Shown here: positions 20,802 through 29,235 of the stretch, piece by piece | Layout: every line of letters starts with the position of its first letter | Numbering within the stretch: the stretch's first letter is position 1 | DNA from: an uncultured Prevotella sp. | GTDB taxonomy: Bacteria; Bacteroidota; Bacteroidia; Bacteroidales; Bacteroidaceae | DNA length: 64,000 bases | Direction of reading: 5' to 3' | NCBI GenBank assembly: GCA_946404405.1 | Contig: CAMJDL010000008.1 | Coordinates: forward strand, 31,958-95,957 | Made by a program: the position numbers and the translations under genes | Notes under the pieces: model-generated | What the model was told of the DNA's origin: nothing | Seen by the model: the letters and a program-made list of their open reading frames with translations, nothing else | The model's database searches: none

Positions 20802-22142
20802 ATGAATATTAAAACCTCGTTACTTTTCTTTACGCTACTTCTGCCAAATGTAGCAAGTGCTCAAGACTATGCTAAGGTGGATGGTGTTGCTTACGAGTTA
20901 ACAACAACACGTGGAACTGATCCTCAGCCCATTGCCCGGGTTGCAAGTAAGGATTATCGCTTCAATGAACCCTACACAGGAAAGGTTGTGATACCGGCAT
21001 CTATCGTTTACCAAGGCAAGACATATCCTGTCGTAGGCATGAGAAGCGACGCTTTTGCAGGTTCTGAAAAATTGACTTCTGTCGTTTTACCCAAGAACAT
21101 CAAGTTCATTTCAAGTGGTGCGTTTCGTCAATGTAATCTGTCTTCGTATGATTTCCTGGATGGAATAACTACGATAGGTTCTTCGGCATTCTCGGAATGT
21201 GGTTTTAAATCATTAACCATTCCAAAAAGTGTCATGACAATTGAAGAAGCTGCGTTTGAGGATTGTGACAAATTGGAGTCTATCACTCTCTCGCCGAATA
21301 TCATCTATTTGGAAGCTTCTGTCTTTGCAGGGTGCAAAAAACTACAGTCTGTTGTTCTTCCAGAAGGAATACAAGAGATTCCCAGCAAATTCTTTTCCGG
21401 ATGCACAGCTTTAAAAGAAGTTGTTATTCCTGAATTCGTCAAAACTATAGGAAATAAGGCCTTTTCAGGTTGTGAAAGCCTTACCTCCATTGTTGTTCCT
21501 GATAATGTAACGAAAATTTATAATGACGCTTTTAGAAGATGCATCAGCTTGCAGTCACTTACCTTTGGAAGTAGAGTTAAAGAAATATCAGTAGGTGTGT
21601 TTGGGGAATGTCGTAATTTGAAAGATATCTATTTCAACGCGCTTAAAAGCCCTAGCATCCCAGAGTTTGCATTTAATGGTTTGCCTTGCGACAAGATTAC
21701 ACTTCATGTGCCAGTTGCCGCAGTAGAAACCTTTAAAAGTAGGGAACCATGGAACAAACTCAACATCGTTGGTGATCCGAACCTGACGGGCATGCCTAAA
21801 GATGATGGCAGTAAATGGGAATTTCGTACAACATCCGCCAATAATGATTGTACCATCAAAAAAGTTGTGACCACCAGTTCAGAGACCAAAGTCTATATGG
21901 AGCTTCGAATTAATAAACGAACGAGATGTAATATCTCTCCCGAAGCCTATATAGAAGCAAACGGGATCAAATACAAGATTAAGGACGCTATTGGAATTAC
22001 ATTTGCACCAACTTTTGCGTCTTACAATGCGGGTTCATCTATATTCTCATTCATCTTCCCCCCATTACCTTCAAATGTTACGAAATTTAATATGATAGAG
22101 GAAGATAGTTCATGGAAGTTCTATGATGTAAAGGCTAAATAG
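20802..22142 (+). CDS. Secreted BspA-type leucine-rich-repeat protein
   Basis: Repeats such as LTSVVLPKNIKFISSGAF, LESITLSPNIIYLEASVFAGC, LTSIVVPDNVTKIYNDAF; TATCTTTG promoter at 20757. Confidence 0.88.
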   Translation: MNIKTSLLFFTLLLPNVASAQDYAKVDGVAYELTTTRGTDPQPIARVASKDYRFNEPYTGKVVIPASIVYQGKTYPVVGMRSDAFAGSEKLTSVVLPKNIKFISSGAFRQCNLSSYDFLDGITTIGSSAFSECGFKSLTIPKSVMTIEEAAFEDCDKLESITLSPNIIYLEASVFAGCKKLQSVVLPEGIQEIPSKFFSGCTALKEVVIPEFVKTIGNKAFSGCESLTSIVVPDNVTKIYNDAFRRCISLQSLTFGSRVKEISVGVFGECRNLKDIYFNALKSPSIPEFAFNGLPCDKITLHVPVAAVETFKSREPWNKLNIVGDPNLTGMPKDDGSKWEFRTTSANNDCTIKKVVTTSSETKVYMELRINKRTRCNISPEAYIEANGIKYKIKDAIGITFAPTFASYNAGSSIFSFIFPPLPSNVTKFNMIEEDSSWKFYDVKAK

Positions 22143-22160
22143 GAACTGTGATTCAATAGA

Positions 22161-22200
22161 CGAAAAGTCGAGCTGACCAAACATCAGCCCGACTTTTTTC
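22161..22200 (+). terminator. Terminator-like hairpin, copy 2
   Basis: AAAAGTCG-a-GCTGA-ccaaaca-TCAGC-c-CGACTTTT followed by T run. Confidence 0.85.
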
Positions 22201-22271
22201 AGGGGGTAAGACAAGGAGTCATGTGGTGAAACGCAGCGTGGGTCCTTTTTTATAAATAATTCGCGTTTTAT

Positions 22272-22302
22272 TTTGTTTTATAGAAAATTATTCTTAACTT
22301 TG
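22272..22302 (+). promoter_or_regulatory. Bacteroidota-type promoter of mini-antitoxin unit
   Basis: TTTG (22272-22275), 19-nt spacer, TAACTTTG (22295-22302). Confidence 0.8.
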
Positions 22303-22327
22303 CTGCCGAATAATAATTGTTTTATAA

Positions 22328-22447
22328 ATGGGAATAACTGAGATAGATCGTTTCTTCGGAGGCTGGAATGAAGACCCTCGTTCTACAGAGGAAATCATGC
22401 AGCAGATTCGTGACGGCAGAACTGCTAATACCTATCCCCAATTTTAA
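22328..22447 (+). CDS. 39-aa orphan antitoxin-like peptide (toxin-binding tail only)
   Basis: MGITEIDRFFGGWNEDPRSTEEIMQQIRDGRTANTYPQF; FFG.W.xDxRSxEEI..IRxxRT pattern resembles VapB-type antitoxin C-termini; own promoter and terminator. Confidence 0.55.
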   Translation: MGITEIDRFFGGWNEDPRSTEEIMQQIRDGRTANTYPQF

Positions 22448-22509
22448 CAATGTTACTTTAGAGCGCCAGCCATAAAAAAGATAAGGCGTCGTCCCGCCTT
22501 ACCAAAACA

Positions 22510-22545
22510 TAGAAAAAGTCGTGGCAGCTGCGACTTTTTCTTTTA
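22510..22545 (+). terminator. Terminator of mini-antitoxin unit
   Basis: AGAAAAAGTCG-tggcagctg-CGACTTTTTCT. Confidence 0.75.
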
Positions 22546-22554
22546 GCCCTTGCC

Positions 22555-22740
22555 AGTGATTGGCGAGGGTTGGGGAGTGGTCGAAGCCCCTCATTACGGT
22601 AAGGAGGGGTTGGGGTGGTTGAGAAATGGCAGGGGCACCCTGCATTATAGCCGCCCCTCTTTAGGGGCTCTAAATCTCTGCGCCAGAGAAAAGGAGAGGT
22701 TGGGGTGTGGGGGTATCCCCCACGAAAGAGTTGGGTGAGT
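22555..22740. repeat. G-rich palindromic intergenic repeats (CCCCTC..GGAGGGGTTGGGGTGG type)
   Basis: Three degenerate copies of GAGRGGTTGGGGTGKGG with adjacent CCCCTY arms near 22564, 22604 and 22693. Confidence 0.7.
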
Positions 22741-22882
22741 TGTCGAAAAAAATGACTATACTTGCCAAAATTGCATTTATCTACCATCTACCACAAATCT
22801 ACCACCACCCTACAAACGCCCTGTACAAAGGCTTTTCGAGCGATAGGTGGCAATTTGTCAGTAAATTCACGAAAAATTTTTT

Positions 22883-23150
22883 GAGCGATAAGCAAGCAGG
22901 TCGTGCGAAGTAAGCAGACGGCCCACGAGCGATAAGCTCGAAGGCCATGAGCGATAAGCAAACGGCCTTTAAGCGATAAGCACGTGAGGCGTGAGCGATA
23001 AGCGGCTCTTCTCGCACAATAAGTACGCTTTATTTTCCAATACTCCCGTCTTATTTTCCATTACTCCGGCATTATTTCTCGAACTACTGCGCTAGTAGTT
23101 ATCATAACTACGCTACTAATTGCAATAACTAGCGTAGTTCTATGAATTAC
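22883..23150. repeat. Composite array in a 22-bp register
   Basis: GAGCGATAAGC cores at 22883, 22905 (degenerate), 22927, 22949, 22971, 22993, then further blocks in the same 22-nt frame. Confidence 0.8.
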
Positions 23151-23340
23151 TCATAGCGTTTCTTTGTTTCTCTTGCAGAGATACATTGTTTTGCCGTTTA
23201 GGAAAATTTAACTCGCGTATTTTTTGGCAAATCCAAAAATAATCTCTGTATTCCCTCTATAAACTGATAAAAATTGCCCCGCCAAAGTTAGGTAACTAGT
23301 TCGATTTCTTCGAGTAAATCGAAAAGATATGTATTGATGG

Positions 23341-23375
23341 GCCACTGCTTCGTGATGGAGCAGTGGCTTATTTTA
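23341..23375 (+). terminator. Hairpin/terminator-like
   Basis: GCCACTGCT-tcgtgatgg-AGCAGTGGC followed by TTATTTTAT. Confidence 0.6.
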
Positions 23376-23479
23376 TAAGCATTTTATTTGGCGTTTGCAA
23401 ACAATTTATTAACTTTGCACCACAATACAACTGTTATGACGAAAGGGATTATGCAGTAGACAGCACGGAGCAGATAACC

Positions 23480-23692
23480 ATGAATGGTGATTCCATAGAG
23501 AGCAGCAGCGGCAAGACTCAGGCGGCTGAACAGATGCAGGGCTGTCTGAAAGTGAGCAAATACGATAGCGACGAGGTGGTGCCATATACAGCCGTTCGTG
23601 ATTACAGAATAATAAGGCAGGAGGAGAAGGTGAAACGGGGAGGCTATACTATTATATATAATAAGGAGAAGGTCATAGAGTCGATTTTATAG
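23480..23692 (+). CDS. Hypothetical 70-aa protein
   Basis: Promoter TTAACTTTGC near 23410; ORF from ATG 23480 (MNGDSIESSSGKT...). Confidence 0.45.
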   Translation: MNGDSIESSSGKTQAAEQMQGCLKVSKYDSDEVVPYTAVRDYRIIRQEEKVKRGGYTIIYNKEKVIESIL

Positions 23693-23782
23693 ACCAATTA
23701 GCGATTTTTTTGCCTTTAATGTGTGATGATTACAATTTTTTTTGTACTTTTGCAGCGTAAATTGATATTATTAACCAAAAAA

Positions 23783-24640
23783 ATGACAAAGCGTATGAAA
23801 AAAATGAGATTTGCATTCGCGCTGGTTGCTGTGATGGTGGCTGGAACGATGTGCGCTCAAGACAAAGCATGGCCTTGGGATTTTCCTCAGGGCGTGAAGA
23901 TTGAGGCAGAGCCCGGACAGAAGGTTCTGAGCTGTGAAAGTTTCTATTTCGATGACTTGAAAAAGGGTGACGACCTGACGAAGTCGGTGCTCATCTGGTA
24001 CACCCGTGAAATGGAGCAGGTGGGTGCTGAGAAGTCGGACATTGGCCGTCGGGACAAGCAGCTGGTGCCCAACGCCATGATTGTGCCCCTGAAGAAGGGA
24101 CAGAAGGCCAAGAAGGGCGACATCCTGCTGACATGGTGGCAGAGTGGTAGCGGCATGCAGCGTGCTATCGTGATAGATGCCTCCGACCCCAAAGAGCCTG
24201 TAGCCGTCTATCTGGACCGCTACTGGAAGGACGATCCTGACCATAAGGATAATCAGGAGCTGGCTAAGGGCGAGAAGCTGAAGCCCAACAGTTTTAACGT
24301 GCTGAAGGATGGCGAATGGCAGGCTGGTGCTGCTGTAGCCTATCGTGATGGTGGCGAGTGGAAGAAAGGCACGCTGATGCATGTCGATGGTGACAAGGTG
24401 CTGCTGTCGGTATTCTCAAGCCACCTGTTGGCTACCACCAAGGACCGTTGCAAGCTGATTCCCTTCAAGGAGAAGATTAAGAAGGGCGATAAGGTGTGGG
24501 CCACATTCGTCGATGGTTTCAGAGATGGTTACACCGTGAAGGAAATCAACGAGAAGGTTGGTCGCGTATGGGTTCAGCGTAACGGTAGCTCAAGTATGGA
24601 CTGCAAGAACGTTACGGAAGTGACGAAAATTTTTAATTAA
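23783..24640 (+). CDS. Hypothetical secreted protein
   Basis: Signal peptide MRFAFALVAVMVAGTMCAQ; first gene of the TMEM43/AAA cluster. Confidence 0.65.
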   Translation: MTKRMKKMRFAFALVAVMVAGTMCAQDKAWPWDFPQGVKIEAEPGQKVLSCESFYFDDLKKGDDLTKSVLIWYTREMEQVGAEKSDIGRRDKQLVPNAMIVPLKKGQKAKKGDILLTWWQSGSGMQRAIVIDASDPKEPVAVYLDRYWKDDPDHKDNQELAKGEKLKPNSFNVLKDGEWQAGAAVAYRDGGEWKKGTLMHVDGDKVLLSVFSSHLLATTKDRCKLIPFKEKIKKGDKVWATFVDGFRDGYTVKEINEKVGRVWVQRNGSSSMDCKNVTEVTKIFN

Positions 24641-24664
24641 ACATTAAACATTAAATATAAGATT

Positions 24665-26053
24665 ATGGCTTATCAAGAAGTAACAACGACGGGTTATGGT
24701 ACCCGTGTAGGTAATTCGTTTAAGGCGATTGGTTCAGGTATTCTGCTGTTCTTGGCAGGTACAGCCCTGTTGTGGTGGAACGAAGGTCGCGCAGTAAAAA
24801 CAGAAAAGATGCTGGACGAGGCAGGTAGTGCCTACGTCGAGATGGAGAATCCTGAGAAGAAGGATGCTTCGCTGGAGGGCGAGCTGATTTGCGGTACGGC
24901 ATTGGCCACCACAGAGGACTCGCTGAGCGACGCTCAGTTTGGCATTGGTGCCAAGGCTATCTCGCTGACCCGTAAGGTAGAGTACTATCAGTGGGTTGAG
25001 CACTCTCAGGAGAAGAAGGAAGACAAGTTGGGCGGTAAGGAAGTGACCACCACAACCTATACTTACTCGAAGGAGTGGGTGAGCCGTCCCGTAGAGTCGG
25101 CTCAGTTCAAGGATCCTGCCTATCAGAACAAGAACATGGTGCTGACCACCGTCGAGGATGCTGAGCAGTATGCCGAGAACGTATCGTGGGGTGCCTATAA
25201 GCTGAACGAGAGCCTTATTCACAGCATCTCGTCGCGCGAGGGTGTGGACCTGGCTATTTCTGAGGATTTGCTGAAGCAGTTTGACCAGAGCACCAAGACG
25301 GCTTACGAGCGTTTCTATGGTGTGCAGAAGACTCAGCAGCCCGCTGAGCAGCCTGCCGAGACCGCTGCCGTTTCTGATTCTGCCAAGGCTGTCAACGATT
25401 CTATCAACAACGCTATTGCCAACGCACAGAACAAGAAGGACTTCGAGTATATCCACCAGGCCAGCAACGTGCTGTACTATGGTAAGGTTCCCGGTTCACC
25501 TGAGGTTGGTGACGTTCGCGTAACCTTCGAGAAGGTGGTTCCTGCCAAGGTGACTGTGATGGCTGTTGTTGATGGTGACACCTTCAAGCCTTTCAAGGCC
25601 AAGAACGGCAAGCGCTTCCAGACCCTCGTGATGGGTAAGAAGAGCGGCGACGAGATTATCGAGGCTGAAAAAGAGGCTAACAACATGTGGACATGGGCTC
25701 TGCGCATTATCGGTATCCTGATGGTAATCGGTGGTCTGAAGGGTATCTTCGGTTTCATCGAGACAATCCTCAAGGTGGTGCCCTTCATTGCCGGCATCTT
25801 CGGATGGGGTATCGGACTGGTCTGCACAGTGGTTGGCGTGGCATGGTCGCTGATTGTCATCGCTATTGCATGGCTGTTCTATCGTCCGTTGCTGGGCATC
25901 TCGCTGCTCGTACTGGCAGGCTTCCTGGTTTGGGTATTTGCCTTCAAGGGCAAGGACAAGCTGAAGGAGTTGGCTGCCAAGGCTAAGGAGAAGGCTGCAA
26001 AGCCCGCCGCTGCTCCTGCTGCTGCTGCTCCCGCAGAGACACCTGCTGAGTAG
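24665..26053 (+). CDS. TMEM43-family membrane protein
   Basis: GTALLWWNEGRAVKT.., several TM segments, Ala/Lys/Pro-rich C-terminus. Confidence 0.75.
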   Translation: MAYQEVTTTGYGTRVGNSFKAIGSGILLFLAGTALLWWNEGRAVKTEKMLDEAGSAYVEMENPEKKDASLEGELICGTALATTEDSLSDAQFGIGAKAISLTRKVEYYQWVEHSQEKKEDKLGGKEVTTTTYTYSKEWVSRPVESAQFKDPAYQNKNMVLTTVEDAEQYAENVSWGAYKLNESLIHSISSREGVDLAISEDLLKQFDQSTKTAYERFYGVQKTQQPAEQPAETAAVSDSAKAVNDSINNAIANAQNKKDFEYIHQASNVLYYGKVPGSPEVGDVRVTFEKVVPAKVTVMAVVDGDTFKPFKAKNGKRFQTLVMGKKSGDEIIEAEKEANNMWTWALRIIGILMVIGGLKGIFGFIETILKVVPFIAGIFGWGIGLVCTVVGVAWSLIVIAIAWLFYRPLLGISLLVLAGFLVWVFAFKGKDKLKELAAKAKEKAAKPAAAPAAAAPAETPAE

Positions 26054-26059
26054 TTTGTG

Positions 26060-26284
26060 ATGAAGCTTAAAGTCAATCGCAAGACTATCGAAATATTTGA
26101 GGGTGCGCTGGTTCGCCATGCGCTCCTCAGATATTTTGCTGTTAAAGGGCTGGATGTCAGGCTGGTGGAAACGTTGAAGGTAACCGACCGTTGGGGTCAC
26201 GAAATAGACCTGGATGCACCTGCCAGTCAGCACAGCGCCATCACTTTTAGAAGTGAAAAGATAAAAGTGAAAAGTGAAATTTGA
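26060..26284 (+). CDS. Small conserved-looking hypothetical protein
   Basis: MKLKVNRKTIEIFEGALVRHALLRYFAVKGL; tightly placed between neighbours. Confidence 0.6.
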   Translation: MKLKVNRKTIEIFEGALVRHALLRYFAVKGLDVRLVETLKVTDRWGHEIDLDAPASQHSAITFRSEKIKVKSEI

Positions 26285-26306
26285 TAATTGATAATTTTGA
26301 TTGTCT

Positions 26307-27734
26307 ATGAGAAAACTGATGTTTGCCCTGTTGATGGTGCCTTTCGCGCTCATGTCATGGGCTCAGAACAAGAAAGAAGTACATATCCTTTCGGCCAATG
26401 ACATGCATGCGGCCATCGAGTGTTTCCCACGTCTTTGCTTCGTGGCCGACTCGCTACGAGCACTTTACCCTGACCTGCTAATACTCTCGGCAGGCGACAA
26501 CCGTTCGGGTGACCCCATCAACGACATGTATGAGATACCAGCTTATCCGATGGTGTCGCTAATGAATATCGTTGGTTTCCAGGCATCAACGTTGGGCAAC
26601 CATGAGTTTGACTCAGGACAGGAGGGACTGGCCAAACTGATCGGTATGTCGAACTTCCCCTATCTCTGCGCAAATATCCAGCCTGCTGCAAAGACGGGTA
26701 TCCATGTGCGCCCCTGGCAGATGTTCGACGTGGGTGGCGTGCGTTTGGCCATCATCGGAGTGACAGCCCTCGGACCCATGGGTAAGCCGGAAAGTCATCC
26801 GGACAACATGACCGACCTCGAATTCACCGACCCGCTGCAGACGGTACAGCAATACAAGTATCTGCGCAATCAGAGTGACGTCGTGCTGCTGCTCTCGCAC
26901 ATGGGCTATGAAGACGACGTGAAGTTGTCGGCAGAGCTGCCTTGGGTGGACCTCATCGTAGGCGGACACTCGCATACCCAGTTGAAGGGCGGTGAGATAC
27001 ACAATGGTCTGCTGATTACGCAGAACGTGAACCGACTGGCTCGCGTCACCCATATCACGCTGACGGTGGAGAATGGCAAGGTAACAGGCAAACGTGCCGA
27101 GAATATTGCCATCAAGGGTGTGAAGCGCGAAAACAAGGTCGTGGCCAAGTTGGCTGACTATTTCACCAATAACCCTGCGTTCGACGAGATCTTAGCTGTC
27201 AACGACAAGCCCCTGTCGACATACGAGGAGTTAGGATGCCTGATGACGGATGCCTATCTGAAGGCTGCCAATGCCGACATCAGTTTGCAGAACTATGGCG
27301 GAGTGCGTTACGATACCCTCAGCGTACGCGGCATCAGCGTGAAGGACGTGCTGCAGCTGGATCCCTTCCAGAACAGCCTTGTCGAGATGACCGTTACGGG
27401 CAATGAATTCATTGACATTCTGAAGATGTGTTTCGTCAACGACCAGGCACGCTTCCCGCTGATTAGCGGTGCTACAGCCGAATACGTGCTGGATGCCGAC
27501 AAGAAGCATGTGAAGAAGGTGGTACTGTATGGTCCTGACGGCAAGAAACTGAACCTGAAGAAGACCTATCGTGTGGTGACCAACAACTATGTGCAGGCCA
27601 TTACGCCCACCAACCGCAAGGATGAGGGACACAGCCTGGGCATCGGTACGGCTCAGGCCATCATGGACTTACTGAAAGCCCAGGGACATATTGACTACCA
27701 AGGTAAGACGTGCGTAAAAGAAATCAAGAAATAA
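26307..27734 (+). CDS. 5'-nucleotidase/metallophosphatase (UshA-like)
   Basis: HILSANDMHAAIE, SAGDNRSGDP, TLGNHEFDSGQEGL, GGHSHT. Confidence 0.9.
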   Translation: MRKLMFALLMVPFALMSWAQNKKEVHILSANDMHAAIECFPRLCFVADSLRALYPDLLILSAGDNRSGDPINDMYEIPAYPMVSLMNIVGFQASTLGNHEFDSGQEGLAKLIGMSNFPYLCANIQPAAKTGIHVRPWQMFDVGGVRLAIIGVTALGPMGKPESHPDNMTDLEFTDPLQTVQQYKYLRNQSDVVLLLSHMGYEDDVKLSAELPWVDLIVGGHSHTQLKGGEIHNGLLITQNVNRLARVTHITLTVENGKVTGKRAENIAIKGVKRENKVVAKLADYFTNNPAFDEILAVNDKPLSTYEELGCLMTDAYLKAANADISLQNYGGVRYDTLSVRGISVKDVLQLDPFQNSLVEMTVTGNEFIDILKMCFVNDQARFPLISGATAEYVLDADKKHVKKVVLYGPDGKKLNLKKTYRVVTNNYVQAITPTNRKDEGHSLGIGTAQAIMDLLKAQGHIDYQGKTCVKEIKK

Positions 27735-29227
27735 TGAAAAAGTTATTGTTAGTGGCTGTCTGCGCGATGGCCGTCATGATGAGTTGTAAGAATAAGGGTC
27801 AGAATGCAGCAGCTGAAGGTGCCGATTCAGACTCAGTAGTCATTGACAGCGTGCTGGCCGAGATGCCCGATACGGCACCGCCCCCTATGTTCTTGTTCGA
27901 TAACGGCAAGAAGTACATGCAGTTGCTTTACTGGTTTGACATCGAGGAGCCGAAGAAGACGGATGATATGGAGAAGTCAGAGTATGAAATCTATCATAAC
28001 AGTTGGGCTTTACAGGACCGTTTCCGTCGTAATGCCGCCAAATTTACCAATATAGTGACGGATGGTAAAACATTCAAGGTCAAGTTTGTGGACGAGGTGC
28101 TGAAAGACCCGGACGGCAACCGTCCCAGTATTGGACAACTGCATGGCCGTGACGAGATTCCGTCGCTCTCAGCACGTTTTGAGATGGCTAACGCCAAGGA
28201 GAAAGTCAAAAACGGACGTGGCTGTGTGGCCGTTGTGACAGACGAATATCTGGCTTCGCGCAAGATACTGGAAATCAAGGAGGGCAGACCCTCATACAAC
28301 AATCCGGAAAAGCTGCCCAAGGACATTGTCAAGAAGCTGGAGCAACAGTATAACATGAAGGCTGAGCGTTCGTGTAAGGTGGCTACCATCGGCGGCAAAT
28401 ATATCTGGGGCTCACTCCAGTTCAAGGGTGCATACGAAAAGGCTCCCAAGGACAAGTACGATCCTGACCGCAAGTTCTCGCTGGCCCTCGACGTGCTGAT
28501 TGACGGCGACAAGGTTTACACCCACGAGTCGCTGGGCTACTGTGGCGAAGGTAATGACGTGTCGTGGAATGCCGACGACGACGGTATGTATATCCCTAAC
28601 GATATCATTGCTGCCTTCGAAGGTCCTAAAGGCTTGGAACTGTGTTATATCCACGGTGCCCCCGAGAGCTTTGAAATCGGTATGATATACCTGTTAGACG
28701 GTAAACTCGTAGAGTGCATGTATGAGATGTTCCAAACAATGATAGATGAGGATATCCCCGTATGGAAGAAGGATATTGCCGAGATGAACAAGTTGTTCCA
28801 ACAGAAAAACAAGATTGCAGGCGTCAAGCTGACCAAATGGGCGCACGTGTGGATGGGCGACGATGAGGAGTGGATTCACATGGCTGATAAGGACGAAGAG
28901 TATGGCGGTATTTTTGTCCGTAAGAACGGCAAGATACAACTGATGCAGGTTGAGGATCCCAAGAGAAAGGCATTGAAGATGGAGGTGAATGGTATTGCCT
29001 ACTTGAAGTTTGCCGGCTCCGCTGGTGGCCCTTCATGGTACACGGAAATCATCGGCTACAAGGGTGGTAAGCAAGTGGAGAAATTCAATATGCTGGAAGT
29101 GGAAGGCGAGATTGACGAATGCCAACTGAACGGTAAGACGATGTCGGAGGAAGATGCTCGTGCCTATGTCGAAAAGTTTGCCGATGCCAAACCGCTGAAC
29201 GAATACTGGAATAATCCTCAAGAGTAA
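27734..29227 (+). CDS. Hypothetical lipoprotein
   Basis: MKKLLLVAVCAMAVMMSCKNKG lipobox; start overlaps the previous stop by 1 nt. Confidence 0.65.
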   Translation: MKKLLLVAVCAMAVMMSCKNKGQNAAAEGADSDSVVIDSVLAEMPDTAPPPMFLFDNGKKYMQLLYWFDIEEPKKTDDMEKSEYEIYHNSWALQDRFRRNAAKFTNIVTDGKTFKVKFVDEVLKDPDGNRPSIGQLHGRDEIPSLSARFEMANAKEKVKNGRGCVAVVTDEYLASRKILEIKEGRPSYNNPEKLPKDIVKKLEQQYNMKAERSCKVATIGGKYIWGSLQFKGAYEKAPKDKYDPDRKFSLALDVLIDGDKVYTHESLGYCGEGNDVSWNADDDGMYIPNDIIAAFEGPKGLELCYIHGAPESFEIGMIYLLDGKLVECMYEMFQTMIDEDIPVWKKDIAEMNKLFQQKNKIAGVKLTKWAHVWMGDDEEWIHMADKDEEYGGIFVRKNGKIQLMQVEDPKRKALKMEVNGIAYLKFAGSAGGPSWYTEIIGYKGGKQVEKFNMLEVEGEIDECQLNGKTMSEEDARAYVEKFADAKPLNEYWNNPQE

Positions 29228-29235
29228 TCAAAAAT

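Noticed and set aside
22458-22787. 109-aa minus ORF with SPFLWRRDLEPLKRGGY
   Set aside because: Translation of the G-rich palindromic repeats; no promoter or start context.
22883-23014. CRISPR array
   Set aside because: The whole 22-nt unit repeats with no unique spacers of 30 nt or more, and no cas genes in the window.
22799-23017. 72-aa ORF on the minus strand (MREEPLIAHASRAYRLKAV...)
   Set aside because: Lies in the 22-bp array. 22 is not a multiple of 3, so the repeat rotates frames; no protein-like conservation pattern.
22740-23340. Retron or DGR-type template/variable repeat
   Set aside because: No reverse transcriptase ORF anywhere in the window.
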